This document shows positions 1-10,125 of a stretch of DNA of 64,000 bases, piece by piece; the first letter of the stretch is position 1; each line of letters opens with the position of its first letter. The position numbers were made by a program, and so were the translations under genes. The notes below the pieces were generated by a model. That model ran no database searches and had not been told where the DNA came from. It saw only the letters and a list, made by a program, of their open reading frames with translations. The DNA comes from Marinisporobacter sp. (GTDB lineage: Bacteria > Bacillota > Clostridia > Peptostreptococcales > Thermotaleaceae), in the NCBI GenBank assembly GCA_025210525.1, contig JAOARP010000026.1, positions 62,001 through 126,000 of the forward strand, in the 5' to 3' direction.

Positions 1-2
1 AT

Positions 3-131
3 TATAATCGTATCAATCCAAATAAAAACATTACAAGAGCTGAAGGCTCTGAGATGTTAGTAAGATTCTTAGAATTTTTACAAAAGGATTTACAGAGGGA
101 TTATAGAGAAAATATTATTAATTTTCGTTAA
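3..131 (+). CDS. C-terminal end of an SLH-domain surface protein (5' truncated by window)
   Basis: Forty-two codons are readable in frame before a TAA stop. The stretch contains NPNKNITRAEGSEMLVRFL, which is the end of an S-layer homology (SLH) repeat (pattern F.P...ITRAE, then a helix). SLH repeats bind pyruvylated secondary cell-wall polymers and hold proteins on the Gram-positive surface. The rest of the protein lies outside the window, so its function cannot be stated. The tail after the SLH motif (LQKDLQRDYRENIINFR) is unremarkable. A perfect inverted repeat about 90 bp downstream probably terminates this transcript. Confidence 0.7.
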   Translation, partial: YNRINPNKNITRAEGSEMLVRFLEFLQKDLQRDYRENIINFR

Positions 132-223
132 TAGTAGGTAGTATGAAAAGAAATAGAGCTATTTAGATATGTAAAATAAAAGAATAGAAATTAATGCTTA
201 GAAAATATATAATGAAAATATTG

Positions 224-260
224 TAGAGACAGAAAAATTTCTGTCTCTATGATTTTATAA
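224..260 (+). terminator. Rho-independent-like terminator after SLH gene
   Basis: Perfect 12-bp inverted repeat (TAGAGACAGAAA at 224-235 against 238-249) with a very tight loop, followed by a modest T-rich tail. It separates the SLH gene from the protease gene. Confidence 0.6.
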
Positions 261-336
261 AAAATATAAATGATATAATATAACAAAAGGGGTCTCAAAA
301 GAAAAAGTTCTTATACTAAAAAAGAGGGTGATGGGG

Positions 337-1749
337 ATGAACAACTTTTGCAAAAGAGCATATAGTATAATCATTTGTATGCTGATTATGGTAGTAACAT
401 TAACAAGCTTTTCTTATGCTAATGAAGCTACAAAAACATTTAAAAATTTAGATGAAAGATTAGCGTATTTAAAGAGTATTATTCAGTATATTGAAAAAAA
501 CTATGATGGAAAAGTGACAGAAGAAGAGCTTATGGAAGGAGCTTATAAGGGAGTATTTGAAGTATTAGATCCACATAGCAATTATTTTGAAAAAGATGAA
601 TATGGTAAATTTGAAATAGACAATATAGGTGTTTATGGAGGAATTGGTGCAACCATAAGTGTCGTAGATGGAAAGCTTACTATTGCAGGTTTTATGGAAA
701 ATTCTCCTGCTAAGAGAGCTGGAGTGAAAATAGAAGATAGAATAGAGAGTATAAATGATGAAGAGGTAAGTAAATACAAATCAAAAAATGCTATAGATTT
801 ACTTTTAGGAGAGCCAGAAACAAAAGTAAAGCTTGGTATTAAAAGAAAAGGACAAGAAAGTATTCGATACTTTTATGTTCAAAGAGAAATCATTAAAATC
901 AATCCAGTACAATTTAAAGTAATAGATGATTGTATAGGGTATATTCGTATTGCTGAATTTAATCAAAATGCTAGTGAAAATGTAAAAAAAGCTTTAGATG
1001 AGCTGAAATCAAAAAATATAAAAGGGATTATACTAGACTTAAGGGGAAATTTAGGAGGGTTACTACAGGAAGGTGTAAAGGTAGCGGATGAATTTATTCC
1101 TAAAGGACCTGTTGTACATATTAACTATAAAAATAAAAAGAGAGAAACCTTGTATGCAAGAAAAGAAAAAATAAATATGCCAGTAGTAGTGCTAGTGAAT
1201 CAACTTACTGCTAGTGCATCAGAAATTGTTTCAGGAGCCATACAAGATACAAAATCAGGAATCCTTGTAGGGACGAAGACTTATGGAAAAGGAACAGTAC
1301 AACAAACACTACCCATTACGAATGGTGGAGGAATCAAGCTTACGATTGCAGAATATCTAACACCTAATGAGAGAAGCATCAATGGAATAGGAATTGACCC
1401 TGATGTTGTTGTGAAGAATAGTAGCGGAATTAGTAAAGGGGTTATAGCAGCCTTTGTGTCTATGGTAGAAGACAAAAGCTTTTCTTTAGGAGAAAGAGGA
1501 TTAAATGTATATGGTGCACAACAAAGGCTGAAGCTTTTAGGATATGAAAAAGTAGAAGCTACAAGTATTTTAGACGGGGTTACATTAAATGCCCTTAAAG
1601 ATTTTCAAAAAAATAATGGGTTAGAAGAAAATGGGATATTAGATTTAAAAACAAGAGATCAGATCAATACAAAAATAGAACAAATAGCAAATGGAGAATT
1701 AAAAGATGCACAATTAGAAAAAGGGATAGAAATTCTAAAATCTTATTGA
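337..1749 (+). CDS. Secreted S41 C-terminal processing peptidase with PDZ and peptidoglycan-binding domains
   Basis: A 470-residue CtpA/CtpB-type serine protease that trims exported proteins at their C termini. N-terminal hydrophobic signal or anchor (about residues 8-28, ending SFSYA). PDZ domain about 95-185 with GGIGA near 101-105. S41 catalytic domain about 195-365: Ser293 in TASAS, Lys318 in TYGKG and Gln322 match the Ser/Lys/Gln triad and spacing of B. subtilis CtpB. A PG_binding_1 domain follows at about 385-445. The ATG at 337 is chosen because GGTGAT at 327-332 gives ideal Shine-Dalgarno spacing; GTG 328 and ATG 331 lie inside that site. The stop codon overlaps the -35 box of the next promoter. 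In spore formers such proteases also act in sigma-K activation, but this copy need not. Confidence 0.9.
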   Translation: MNNFCKRAYSIIICMLIMVVTLTSFSYANEATKTFKNLDERLAYLKSIIQYIEKNYDGKVTEEELMEGAYKGVFEVLDPHSNYFEKDEYGKFEIDNIGVYGGIGATISVVDGKLTIAGFMENSPAKRAGVKIEDRIESINDEEVSKYKSKNAIDLLLGEPETKVKLGIKRKGQESIRYFYVQREIIKINPVQFKVIDDCIGYIRIAEFNQNASENVKKALDELKSKNIKGIILDLRGNLGGLLQEGVKVADEFIPKGPVVHINYKNKKRETLYARKEKINMPVVVLVNQLTASASEIVSGAIQDTKSGILVGTKTYGKGTVQQTLPITNGGGIKLTIAEYLTPNERSINGIGIDPDVVVKNSSGISKGVIAAFVSMVEDKSFSLGERGLNVYGAQQRLKLLGYEKVEATSILDGVTLNALKDFQKNNGLEENGILDLKTRDQINTKIEQIANGELKDAQLEKGIEILKSY

Positions 1750-1774
1750 CGCGTATAAAAGAATGAGATATAAT
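1746..1774 (+). promoter_or_regulatory. Sigma-A promoter for leader/ncRNA upstream of pyrG
   Basis: TTGACG (1746-1751), 17-bp spacer, TATAAT (1769-1774). This is a near-consensus housekeeping promoter that overlaps the stop codon of the protease gene. Predicted start is about 1780-1782. Confidence 0.8.
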
Positions 1775-1780
1775 ATTTGA

Positions 1781-1888
1781 GTTATTATAAAAAAGAAAAA
1801 GTCGAGCACCCTTTCCTTTGGGTGCCCTGCCATAATATGGAATGCGGACACAGGTAGGTCACCCGTAGGGGTGACCTCTCTCTTTTTT
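1781..1888 (+). ncRNA. Candidate structured RNA: stand-alone small RNA or pyrG leader with terminator
   Basis: The segment between a strong sigma-A promoter and a T-run is about 108 nt. Visible pairings are GCACCC 1806-1811 with GGGTGC 1820-1825, CCTGCC 1826-1831 with GGTAGG 1853-1858 (one G-U pair), and a terminator stem GGTCACCC 1857-1864 with GGGTGACC 1869-1876 followed by TCTCTCT and seven Ts. The element is much richer in G+C than its surroundings. CACCC at 1807-1811 could pair instead with the GGGTG of the terminator, so an attenuation switch is possible. I do not recognise the family. pyrG starts 99 nt beyond the T-run, so it could be either a terminated sRNA or an attenuator of pyrG. 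Confidence 0.6.
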
Positions 1889-1971
1889 TGAAGAGAAGTT
1901 ATTTTTTATTGTTTAAAGGGAAATGTTAAAAGCATAAAATGGATACGTAAAAGATAAAAATCAAAAGATGA

Positions 1972-3588
<1,617 letters not shown>

Positions 3589-3603
3589 TATAGATATACT
3601 TAT

Positions 3604-3632
3604 AATGCCGAGCTTATGCTCGGTATTTATAT
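3604..3632 (+). terminator. Terminator after pyrG
   Basis: Stem TGCCGAGC (3606-3613) with GCTCGGTA (3618-3625), four-base loop, followed by a T-rich tail. Confidence 0.7.
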
Positions 3633-3750
3633 CTATAAATATATTTGATTATGTGTTAATAGATAGATTACATTAATGGATGGTAGTTATTTAATAAGAC
3701 ATATATTTATTTTCTATGAATAAATTACATATATAAAAGGAGCGGAAACA

Positions 3751-5109
3751 ATGAGAAAAGATAAAAATTGGAGAAAATATATAGAGCTTACATATGTTTT
3801 TTTTATATTTATAGTAGGGCTATATCTTAGAATATGGTATATCAACAATGTATCTACAAATCCCGTATTTGATTTTCAAACTTATCAAGAAATTGCAGTC
3901 AATATATTTTCAAATTTAGGACATACATGGAAAGGAACTCCTATTGCATTCCAAGGAATGGGATATCCAACGGTGTTAGGAATTGTATATAAGTTTGTAG
4001 GAAGTTCAGATATAATGATTGCTAAAAAGTTTAATGTATTTTTATCTATGGTAACATTAGTTTTTGTTTATCTTATATTAATAAAAGTAACTAAACGAAA
4101 ATTTGTCATTTATACAACTTATACCATTACAGCTCTCCTTCCAAATTATATTGCTTACAATAATGTAATAGGGACAGAAATATTTTTTACTTTCTTATTT
4201 GCTATGATTATTCTTACACAAGTATATGATTTTGATTACCGAATAAAATATCCTCTCTTAGGTATGTTTATAGGTGTAGCAGCTCTTACAAAGCCATTTT
4301 TGATGGCTTATCCAGTCGTGATAGCTTTTATAGATTGGATGAAGAATAAAGAAATAAAAAAAGTAGGAGTTTTATTTATAGTGACATTTATACTTATGAC
4401 ATTAGTCATTAGTCCTTGGACTTATAGAAATTATAAAAAGTTCGGTAGAATGATTCCTATATCTTATAACTCAGGATATGTTCTATACATTAATAACAAT
4501 GCTTACAATACAACAGGAGCTTGGATGCCTCTTGAAGCCGTAAAGGCACCTCAAAAAGTTAAGAAAGAAGTAGCTAGTATTCTACAGAAAAAGCATGTAA
4601 AGATTGCTCATGAAATTGAACCAATTATAAAAAAACAAGCGAAATCATGGATTATAGAAAATCCTATAGAATTTTTTAAGCTTGGTTCTTTAAGGATTCA
4701 TCAAACCTTCTTTAAAGGGGCATGGGATTTAGAGGCTTGGACAAGTAATGATACAAAAAAAATAGATGAACAATATAAAAAATGGGAAAAAGAAGAGCAG
4801 CGTTTTTATCTAAGAGATAAAAATTTCTCTAGGGCAATGAAGGATATAGTTGTTTATATTTTAAATAGCTTTGGGATTATATATATGTTAACTAGTATAA
4901 AACCTATCTTAGTAGCTTTCTTTAAAAAAGACTACAAGCTAAATTATGAATTATTAATACCAGCAGTAAATACAGCTTTTTTTATAGCAGTTGATTTTGT
5001 TTATGAAGGGCAAACAAGATACAATTTCCCACTCCTTTTCATATTTGCAATGAGCATGGCAGTGATGATAGATCAAGTAATGAAGACAAATGACATGATA
5101 GAAGAATAA
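3751..5109 (+). CDS. Membrane glycosyltransferase, GT39/ArnT-like (polyprenyl-phosphate-sugar dependent)
   Basis: A 452-residue polytopic membrane protein with roughly ten hydrophobic segments. After the first membrane helix there is an extracytoplasmic loop with acidic residues (NPVFDFQTYQE), where GT-C glycosyltransferases carry their catalytic Asp. Hydrophobic helices follow up to about residue 220, then a soluble loop (about 235-355), then C-terminal helices. This matches the PF13231/PF02366 group, which transfers sugars from polyprenyl phosphates to surface acceptors. Start ATG follows AAAGGAG. It lies next to a flippase-like gene and a UbiA-type gene on the other strand, which together could build and use a lipid-linked sugar. 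Acceptor and sugar are unknown. Confidence 0.75.
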   Translation: MRKDKNWRKYIELTYVFFIFIVGLYLRIWYINNVSTNPVFDFQTYQEIAVNIFSNLGHTWKGTPIAFQGMGYPTVLGIVYKFVGSSDIMIAKKFNVFLSMVTLVFVYLILIKVTKRKFVIYTTYTITALLPNYIAYNNVIGTEIFFTFLFAMIILTQVYDFDYRIKYPLLGMFIGVAALTKPFLMAYPVVIAFIDWMKNKEIKKVGVLFIVTFILMTLVISPWTYRNYKKFGRMIPISYNSGYVLYINNNAYNTTGAWMPLEAVKAPQKVKKEVASILQKKHVKIAHEIEPIIKKQAKSWIIENPIEFFKLGSLRIHQTFFKGAWDLEAWTSNDTKKIDEQYKKWEKEEQRFYLRDKNFSRAMKDIVVYILNSFGIIYMLTSIKPILVAFFKKDYKLNYELLIPAVNTAFFIAVDFVYEGQTRYNFPLLFIFAMSMAVMIDQVMKTNDMIEE

Positions 5110-5251
5110 AAATATTTAAGATATCTATATATTTTAGCTTTGTGAAACTTAGATATTATTGATTTGTAAGAGCGAGGAATATATTGTAAATATTTGATCA
5201 TATTAATAGAGGGCTGATCATGGTATAATTAAGGGAGAGGGGTTGATTTTT

Positions 5252-5566
5252 ATGGAACAAAAGATGTTTGACCTTATGGAAAAAATGTATAATCAAATGA
5301 TTCGAATAGAAGAAAAGGTAGATAAAGTTGATGGAAAGGTAGATAAGCTAGAAGATAAGGTAGATAACCTAGAAGAAAAAGTAAATCAAAATACGCAAGC
5401 TATTATTAAATTAGAAAACAAAATGGACAACCATATAAAAGTACTATATGATGGATATAAACAAAATACAGAAGGAATACATAGAGTTGAAAATAAAATA
5501 GATCAGCTAAGTGAAAAAGTAGACAAGCAAGAATTAGAGGTAAGGGTTTTAAAAGTAGTAAAATAG
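5252..5566 (+). CDS. Small coiled-coil protein of unknown function
   Basis: A 104-residue, highly charged protein that is almost entirely predicted coiled coil. It contains tandem units of the type KVDKVDGKVDKLEDKVDNLEEKV, each placing V/L at heptad-like positions, visible in the DNA as repeated GTAGATAA. No signal peptide, membrane helix or catalytic motif is seen. ATG 5252 is preferred over TTG 5243 because GAGGGG lies 9 nt upstream of it. Many clostridial genomes carry such short proteins; function is not known. A similar but non-identical coiled-coil protein is encoded at 60551-60922. Confidence 0.7.
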   Translation: MEQKMFDLMEKMYNQMIRIEEKVDKVDGKVDKLEDKVDNLEEKVNQNTQAIIKLENKMDNHIKVLYDGYKQNTEGIHRVENKIDQLSEKVDKQELEVRVLKVVK

Positions 5567-5597
5567 TAGAGTGGACTAAGCATCCACTCTATTTTTG
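5567..5597. terminator. Bidirectional terminator between convergent genes
   Basis: Perfect 9-bp stem TAGAGTGGA (5567-5575) with TCCACTCTA (5583-5591), then TTTTT. The 3' end of the minus-strand gene lies inside it, so one hairpin serves both transcripts. Confidence 0.8.
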
Positions 5598-6517
5598 TAT
5601 AAAAGGATTAATCCAATAAGCCCAAGAACAACCCCTAACCATAAAGTTGAGAACCTTGTAATAATCGTTGTAGCCACAGAAATATCTTTTGTAAGTCCCA
5701 TCATCATAAGTAAAGCTACAACACTACCCTCAACAGCAAATAATCCTCCTGGCATCATAGACAAGGCTCCTATGATAAATGAAAAAGAAACAACAAACAC
5801 ACAAGCAAGAAGAGGGAGTTTAAAGCCTAAAGCTAATGTTGTAAGATAAATGACTACTCCTTCAAAGAACCAAGACACTACACCAATACTGATTGAAAAA
5901 AGTAATGGTTTTGTTTGTAAAATGATATAGGTCTTATCATAAAAGTTTTTAATACTATTATCAAATTTTCTTAAGGCTTTTATATGATTGAATTGATCAA
6001 GCAATTTATATACTAGCTTAGGATGTTGCATCAACCATATAAACCCTACAATACCTATGAGAATGCATAATAAAATTTTTAATCCATGTTGATAAGTAAT
6101 AGAACCAATCCCAGCTAAAATGAGTACGCTAATCCCATCTGTAAATCTTTCTCCTATAATTAAAGGAGCTGTACTGCTTATAGGAATATCTTTTCTTTCT
6201 TTTAATAAATAAGATTTTAACAATTCTCCTATTTTCCCAGGTGTAATGGTCATAGCCAAGCCACTTAAAAATATAAGGATGTTTTCTTTTGTAGGAATAG
6301 ATACATCAATAAGCTTTAGATAATAAGACCATTTTATATATCTAAAAAAATAATTAAGAGGTGCTAATATCAATATAAAAGGGAGATACCTATAATCAAA
6401 TTCAATAAAAACCTTAACTAATTGATCTACATCCCCATAAATAGATAAGCCTATAAATACAATCATGCTTATAAAAAAAGAGAATATAAACCCTTTCTTT
6501 AATTTCTGAAAATCCAA
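5576..6517 (-). CDS. Lysylphosphatidylglycerol synthase TM region / flippase-like membrane protein (UPF0104, PF03706)
   Basis: A 313-residue integral membrane protein with about eight hydrophobic segments. The family signature is visible: FRYIKWSYYLK near residue 58, the TPGKIGELLKSYLL segment near 92-105, ERFTDG, and the C-terminal PGGLFAVEGSVVALL. It lacks the soluble aminoacyl-transferase domain of MprF, so it belongs to the stand-alone AglD/flippase-like group. The start is TTG at 6517, preceded by AAGGGG with 8-nt spacing. It lies downstream of the UbiA-type gene (gap 24 bp), so the two are probably one operon. A role in moving a lipid-linked precursor is an inference from family and context. 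Confidence 0.8.
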   Translation of the reverse strand: MDFQKLKKGFIFSFFISMIVFIGLSIYGDVDQLVKVFIEFDYRYLPFILILAPLNYFFRYIKWSYYLKLIDVSIPTKENILIFLSGLAMTITPGKIGELLKSYLLKERKDIPISSTAPLIIGERFTDGISVLILAGIGSITYQHGLKILLCILIGIVGFIWLMQHPKLVYKLLDQFNHIKALRKFDNSIKNFYDKTYIILQTKPLLFSISIGVVSWFFEGVVIYLTTLALGFKLPLLACVFVVSFSFIIGALSMMPGGLFAVEGSVVALLMMMGLTKDISVATTIITRFSTLWLGVVLGLIGLILLYKNRVDA

Positions 6518-6541
6518 ATTTCAATCCCCTTTCCTTTGAAT

Positions 6542-7405
6542 TTAAATAAAATACAATATGAATATACAACTAATTGACCAAAGTAAAATATCCACAATTA
6601 ATGGAATATCACTAAGAAGTACAAGTTCAGGATTTTCTCCCATACCCTTTCTATGAACAATATATTGATATCTAAAAATACCATAAACAACAAAAGGGAT
6701 GGTTACCATCATGTACATAGACTTACTAGCACTAAAAGTATATAGGGAGTATGCCATAACTGTAGAAGAAGTAACAATATGTAGCATATCATTTAAAAGC
6801 TCAGGCGTATATTCTTCTAATATCTTTCTAGATTTTTTATTCCCTTTAGTTATTAAATCCACTTCACTTTTTCTCTTATGAAGGGCTAAAAATAAAGATA
6901 ATAAAAAAGTACATAATAAAAGCCAAGGAGAGATTCTTACATCTATAAGCACAACTCCTGCTACAGCTCTTAGAACAAAGCCAATAGAAATAGTCATTAC
7001 ATCTAAGATAACTCTATGCTTTAAAACAAAAGAGTAAAGAATAACCAAAATAGAATAAAAAAGACCAACGATAAAAAATAAATAATCTAGTTTATAAGCT
7101 AGAAAAAAAGAAAAAATTAAACTAACACATAAAAATATAATAGCTTGTGTAATGCTTACCTTTCCAGAAGCAATAGGGCGATTACATTTTTTAGGATGGA
7201 GTTGATCCTTTTCCTTATCTACAAGATCATTGACAATATAAACATTTCCAGAAAAAATACAAAATAGTATAAAGCCTATTAAACTAACCTTTAATAAATC
7301 AGTATCAAACAGATTATTTGAAAAAAGCACTCCTGCAAATAATATAAGATTTTTTGTCCATTGTTTAGGGCGCATGGTTTTTAATAACCCAACTACTATG
7401 TTCAT
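6542..7405 (-). CDS. UbiA-family decaprenyl-phosphate phosphoribosyltransferase-like protein
   Basis: A 287-residue UbiA-superfamily membrane enzyme. It carries NDLVDKEKDQLHPKKCNRPI from about residue 59, the NDxxDxxxD Mg2+/diphosphate motif followed by HPxKxxRPIASG. That pattern is typical of decaprenyl-phosphate 5-phosphoribosyltransferases (DPPR synthase, mycobacterial Rv3806c type) rather than quinone-pathway UbiA. The predicted reaction transfers phosphoribosyl from PRPP to a polyprenyl phosphate, giving a membrane pentose donor. No DprE1/DprE2 epimerase genes are in the window. It is the first gene of a two-gene minus-strand operon with the flippase-like gene and lies opposite a GT39-like transferase. 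Sugar fate is unknown. Confidence 0.8.
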   Translation of the reverse strand: MNIVVGLLKTMRPKQWTKNLILFAGVLFSNNLFDTDLLKVSLIGFILFCIFSGNVYIVNDLVDKEKDQLHPKKCNRPIASGKVSITQAIIFLCVSLIFSFFLAYKLDYLFFIVGLFYSILVILYSFVLKHRVILDVMTISIGFVLRAVAGVVLIDVRISPWLLLCTFLLSLFLALHKRKSEVDLITKGNKKSRKILEEYTPELLNDMLHIVTSSTVMAYSLYTFSASKSMYMMVTIPFVVYGIFRYQYIVHRKGMGENPELVLLSDIPLIVDILLWSISCIFILYFI

Positions 7406-7724
7406 AGGAAAACCCCTTTCTTATCCCTTATTAAATATAGAACTACTAGCAAAAATTCAATGATTTAAACTTATAGTACAAAAGATGAATAGCTTAAACA
7501 ATACTACCATTTTAACATATTCTTTGTAACAAAAGTATGTAATATGGCTGTAACATACATCCTATCCCCCTCTAGAATCCTCTAATTTACCACAGGAAAA
7601 ACTTACTAATATTACAGAACCATTAAAGCCATTGATTTATAGCCGTAGAATTTATATAATCATCATGTAGCAAGAAGTTACAAGCTTCGACAAAAATAGA
7701 CAAAATAAAAGGAGGAGTTTTTTA
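7406..7724. other. Divergent intergenic region: promoters and GTAAY repeats
   Basis: This 319-bp gap separates the divergent UbiA-type gene and the first S-layer-like gene. It contains three GTAAC/GTAAT motifs (G at 7526, 7539 and 7550), the last two 11 bp apart and similar to phased repeats upstream of the neighbouring surface genes. A sigma-A promoter at 7632-7660 reads rightward. A possible leftward promoter (TTGAAT, 15-bp spacer, TATATT on the minus strand) lies near 7425-7460. No ORF is supported here. Confidence 0.6.
7632..7660 (+). promoter_or_regulatory. Sigma-A promoter of first S-layer-like gene
   Basis: TTGATT (7632-7637), 17-bp spacer, TATAAT (7655-7660). It gives a leader of about 60 nt ending in AAAAGGAGGAG before the ATG. 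Confidence 0.8.
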
Positions 7725-9890
7725 ATGAAGAGAAAGATTTCATTATTATTGGTACTTTCAATGATGTTAACTTTAGTACCAATGGGAGTATTTGCGGCGA
7801 CTGATAATGGTGTAAACAAAGTACCGCAAGTAAAAGATGATTACAAATTTACAGACAAGACTGCAGCACCTCAATTAAGAATTGAAGAAAGTAACAATGA
7901 TGAGTTTGGTGGAGCAACATCGGCTCAAACTTTCAGAATGAAGTTGGAAAATGCAGAGTGGTTAACTGATTCTGATATTTCAGGAGAGACTTTCAAGGCG
8001 GCTATGGGAGAAAATGGTTCAACTGTTTATGTTACAAGATTAAGTGATACAACAGTTGAGGCTACAGTTTATGGAGATGCTACAACAGGTAACTCTTTAG
8101 TATACACATTCCCAATGCTTGCAGAAGCACAAGGAACAGGTGCTTTAAAAGTAACTGTAGACCCAAGAGATAGTGTTATAACTGGTGGAACTTATACATT
8201 TGCAAATGCTGCAGATGGAGATACAGTAGCAACTATTGATAGTGTAGAAGATTTCACAGATAATGTAACAATTAAAGATATCCAAATCGACGAAACAAAA
8301 ATTGGAGCAATTGGTTCAGTAACGAATAGTAAAGTTAAATTAAAATTGCCTACAGATTTCAAATGGTTAAATACTACTTTAAATGCATCTAATGTAACTT
8401 TCACAGGTGGTTTAACAGGATCAATTGCTAATGTAAGCATTGATGGACGTAATTTAGAATTTACTATGACTACAACTGGTGCTTCTACAAGAGGTACAAT
8501 CTACCTTAAAGGGCTACAAATTACTGCTAACAGTGACGCTGATTATGGGGATGTAGAAGTAAATATCAGCGGTGATGATATTACAGATGCAGATTTAACA
8601 ATAGCAAAATATGTTGATTATGAGATAGAAATAAAAGCAGATGGAGATGCTAATGAGCTTATTGCTGGTAGAAAAGCTTCTTCAGACAATGATGATGCTC
8701 ATGAATTAGAAACATTAATTATCGAAGAAACAGTAGCGAATGCATGGTTAACAGAAAGAAAAACAAGAATAGAATTCCCGTCATGGGTGAAAATCTTAAG
8801 AGTAGATAACTTATCTGATTCAGATAATGTCGCAAGTATTTCAGGAATGACAACAGGTGCGTCTCTATCAGATCAAGGAGACAATTATGTAGAATTTACA
8901 GTAGCAAAAACAAATAGTACAAAAACAACTAAGCTTGCTTTAAGATTCTTCGTATCTGTAGAAGCAGGAAGAACAGGAGATATCACTGCTGAAGTAACAG
9001 GAAGAAGCTTAACAAAAGATGCTGAAGTAGTATTAGGAAAAGCCGTTGCACCTGTAACTGTAGAAGCTGAAGGTGCAAGTGTAAGAACTGGTATTAAAAA
9101 TCAAGAAATTGGTGAAATAACAATTAAAGAAGGTAAAGCAGAAGCAATTAAAGCTAAAAAAGATATTGAGATCGTTCTTGATGAAAATGTAGAATGGAAA
9201 GAAGTTCCAACTATCAAAGTTGCAGAAGGAAACCTTGACTTAGATATTGAAGGTGCAGATGTTAATAAAAATGTATTAACAATACCTGTAGATAGTGATA
9301 GTTCTAAACCAGCTACAATCGTAATATCTGGAGCTAAAATAGACTTAGACAGAACAGTTGCAGAAGGTGATATTGATGTTAAAGTTGGTGGATCAGCAAT
9401 TGTAGAAAACTATGATAAGAGTAAAGCGGATCAAGGATTCTTCACAGAAGAATATGCAGATGAAGATGTAGCAGCTACAGTGGTTACTCCTGCTGATAAT
9501 AATACTCAAGCAGCTCAGGAAGTTAAATTTGTAATCGGAAATGCTGAATACCAAGTAGGAGAAGAAGTAAAAACTGCAGATGTAGCACCATATATTGCAG
9601 ATGGAAGAACAATGTTATCATTAAGATTCGTTGCTGAAGCTGTAGGTGTTGCAGATGAAAATATTATATGGGATGGAGAAACAAGAACAGTTACAATCTT
9701 CAAGGGTGACAGAATTGCACAAGTAGAAATTGGATCTAACAAATTATTCGTAAATGGTGTTGTTGTTCCTATGGATACTGAAGCAGTGATCAAAGATGGA
9801 AGAACAATGTTACCAATCAGATTTATTGCACAAGCATTAGGTGCAGAAGTTGAGTGGGATGGAGCAACAAGAACAGTTACAGTTAAATAA
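7725..9890 (+). CDS. S-layer-like secreted protein with C-terminal copper-amine-oxidase-N (stalk) domains, paralog 1
   Basis: A 721-residue exported protein with signal peptide MKRKISLLLVLSMMLTLVPM and likely cleavage after GVFA. The long middle region (about 30-590) is Thr/Asp/Val-rich beta-type sequence without a recognised enzyme motif. The C-terminus (about 598-721) holds two stalk units, each with the hallmark DGRTMLSLRFVAEA or DGRTMLPIRFIAQA followed by WDGxTRTVT. There are no cysteines or SLH repeats. It resembles its neighbour at 10282 along its whole length. The strong promoter, ideal ribosome site and terminator suggest high expression, so a main surface-layer component is a fair inference. 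How it attaches to the wall is not visible. Confidence 0.8.
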   Translation: MKRKISLLLVLSMMLTLVPMGVFAATDNGVNKVPQVKDDYKFTDKTAAPQLRIEESNNDEFGGATSAQTFRMKLENAEWLTDSDISGETFKAAMGENGSTVYVTRLSDTTVEATVYGDATTGNSLVYTFPMLAEAQGTGALKVTVDPRDSVITGGTYTFANAADGDTVATIDSVEDFTDNVTIKDIQIDETKIGAIGSVTNSKVKLKLPTDFKWLNTTLNASNVTFTGGLTGSIANVSIDGRNLEFTMTTTGASTRGTIYLKGLQITANSDADYGDVEVNISGDDITDADLTIAKYVDYEIEIKADGDANELIAGRKASSDNDDAHELETLIIEETVANAWLTERKTRIEFPSWVKILRVDNLSDSDNVASISGMTTGASLSDQGDNYVEFTVAKTNSTKTTKLALRFFVSVEAGRTGDITAEVTGRSLTKDAEVVLGKAVAPVTVEAEGASVRTGIKNQEIGEITIKEGKAEAIKAKKDIEIVLDENVEWKEVPTIKVAEGNLDLDIEGADVNKNVLTIPVDSDSSKPATIVISGAKIDLDRTVAEGDIDVKVGGSAIVENYDKSKADQGFFTEEYADEDVAATVVTPADNNTQAAQEVKFVIGNAEYQVGEEVKTADVAPYIADGRTMLSLRFVAEAVGVADENIIWDGETRTVTIFKGDRIAQVEIGSNKLFVNGVVVPMDTEAVIKDGRTMLPIRFIAQALGAEVEWDGATRTVTVK

Positions 9891-9900
9891 TTAAGTAAAA

Positions 9901-9942
9901 AAAAAGAAAGAGAGTCGTGAATGGCTCTCTTTCTTTTTTTTG
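9901..9942 (+). terminator. Terminator of first S-layer-like gene
   Basis: AAGAAAGAGAG and CTCTCTTTCTT arms around a 10-nt loop, followed by an uninterrupted run of Ts. Confidence 0.9.
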
Positions 9943-10006
9943 TAAAGGTCTCGTAATGATTTGTAATAGTTTTGTAATGGTAATTTATCCATAAGTTTTA
10001 TATAAT
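9942..10006 (+). promoter_or_regulatory. Phased GTAAT direct repeats with -10 box (response-regulator-type promoter candidate)
   Basis: GTAA(A/T) motifs start at 9942, 9953, 9963 and 9974, spacings of 11, 10 and 11 bp, which puts them on one face of the helix. A TATAAT follows at 10001-10006, exactly 27 bp after the last G, and there is no good -35 hexamer. The same 10-mer TGTAATGGTA and the same 27-bp offset to a TATAAT recur before the gene at 12688. Such an arrangement is typical of OmpR/PhoB-type activators. Confidence 0.55.
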
Positions 10007-10125
10007 AAGGATAGTCACTAGAAAATAATTCCTAATATTACAAAGTTATATATGATGTAGAAAATAATGAAAAATAGTAAAAAATATAGATTTATTACAC
10101 TTATATTACATAAAATTAGAAGTTG

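Noticed and set aside
1781..1888. Identification of the pyrG upstream RNA as SRP RNA, 6S RNA, T-box or a known riboswitch
   Set aside because: The conserved cores (GGAA/GCAG of SRP RNA, the long rod of 6S, GGGUGGNACCGCG of T-boxes, TPP or purine motifs) are not present.
5194..5229. Promoter before the coiled-coil gene (TTGATC with TATAAT)
   Set aside because: The spacer is 24 bp, too long for sigma-A; no better -35 was found.
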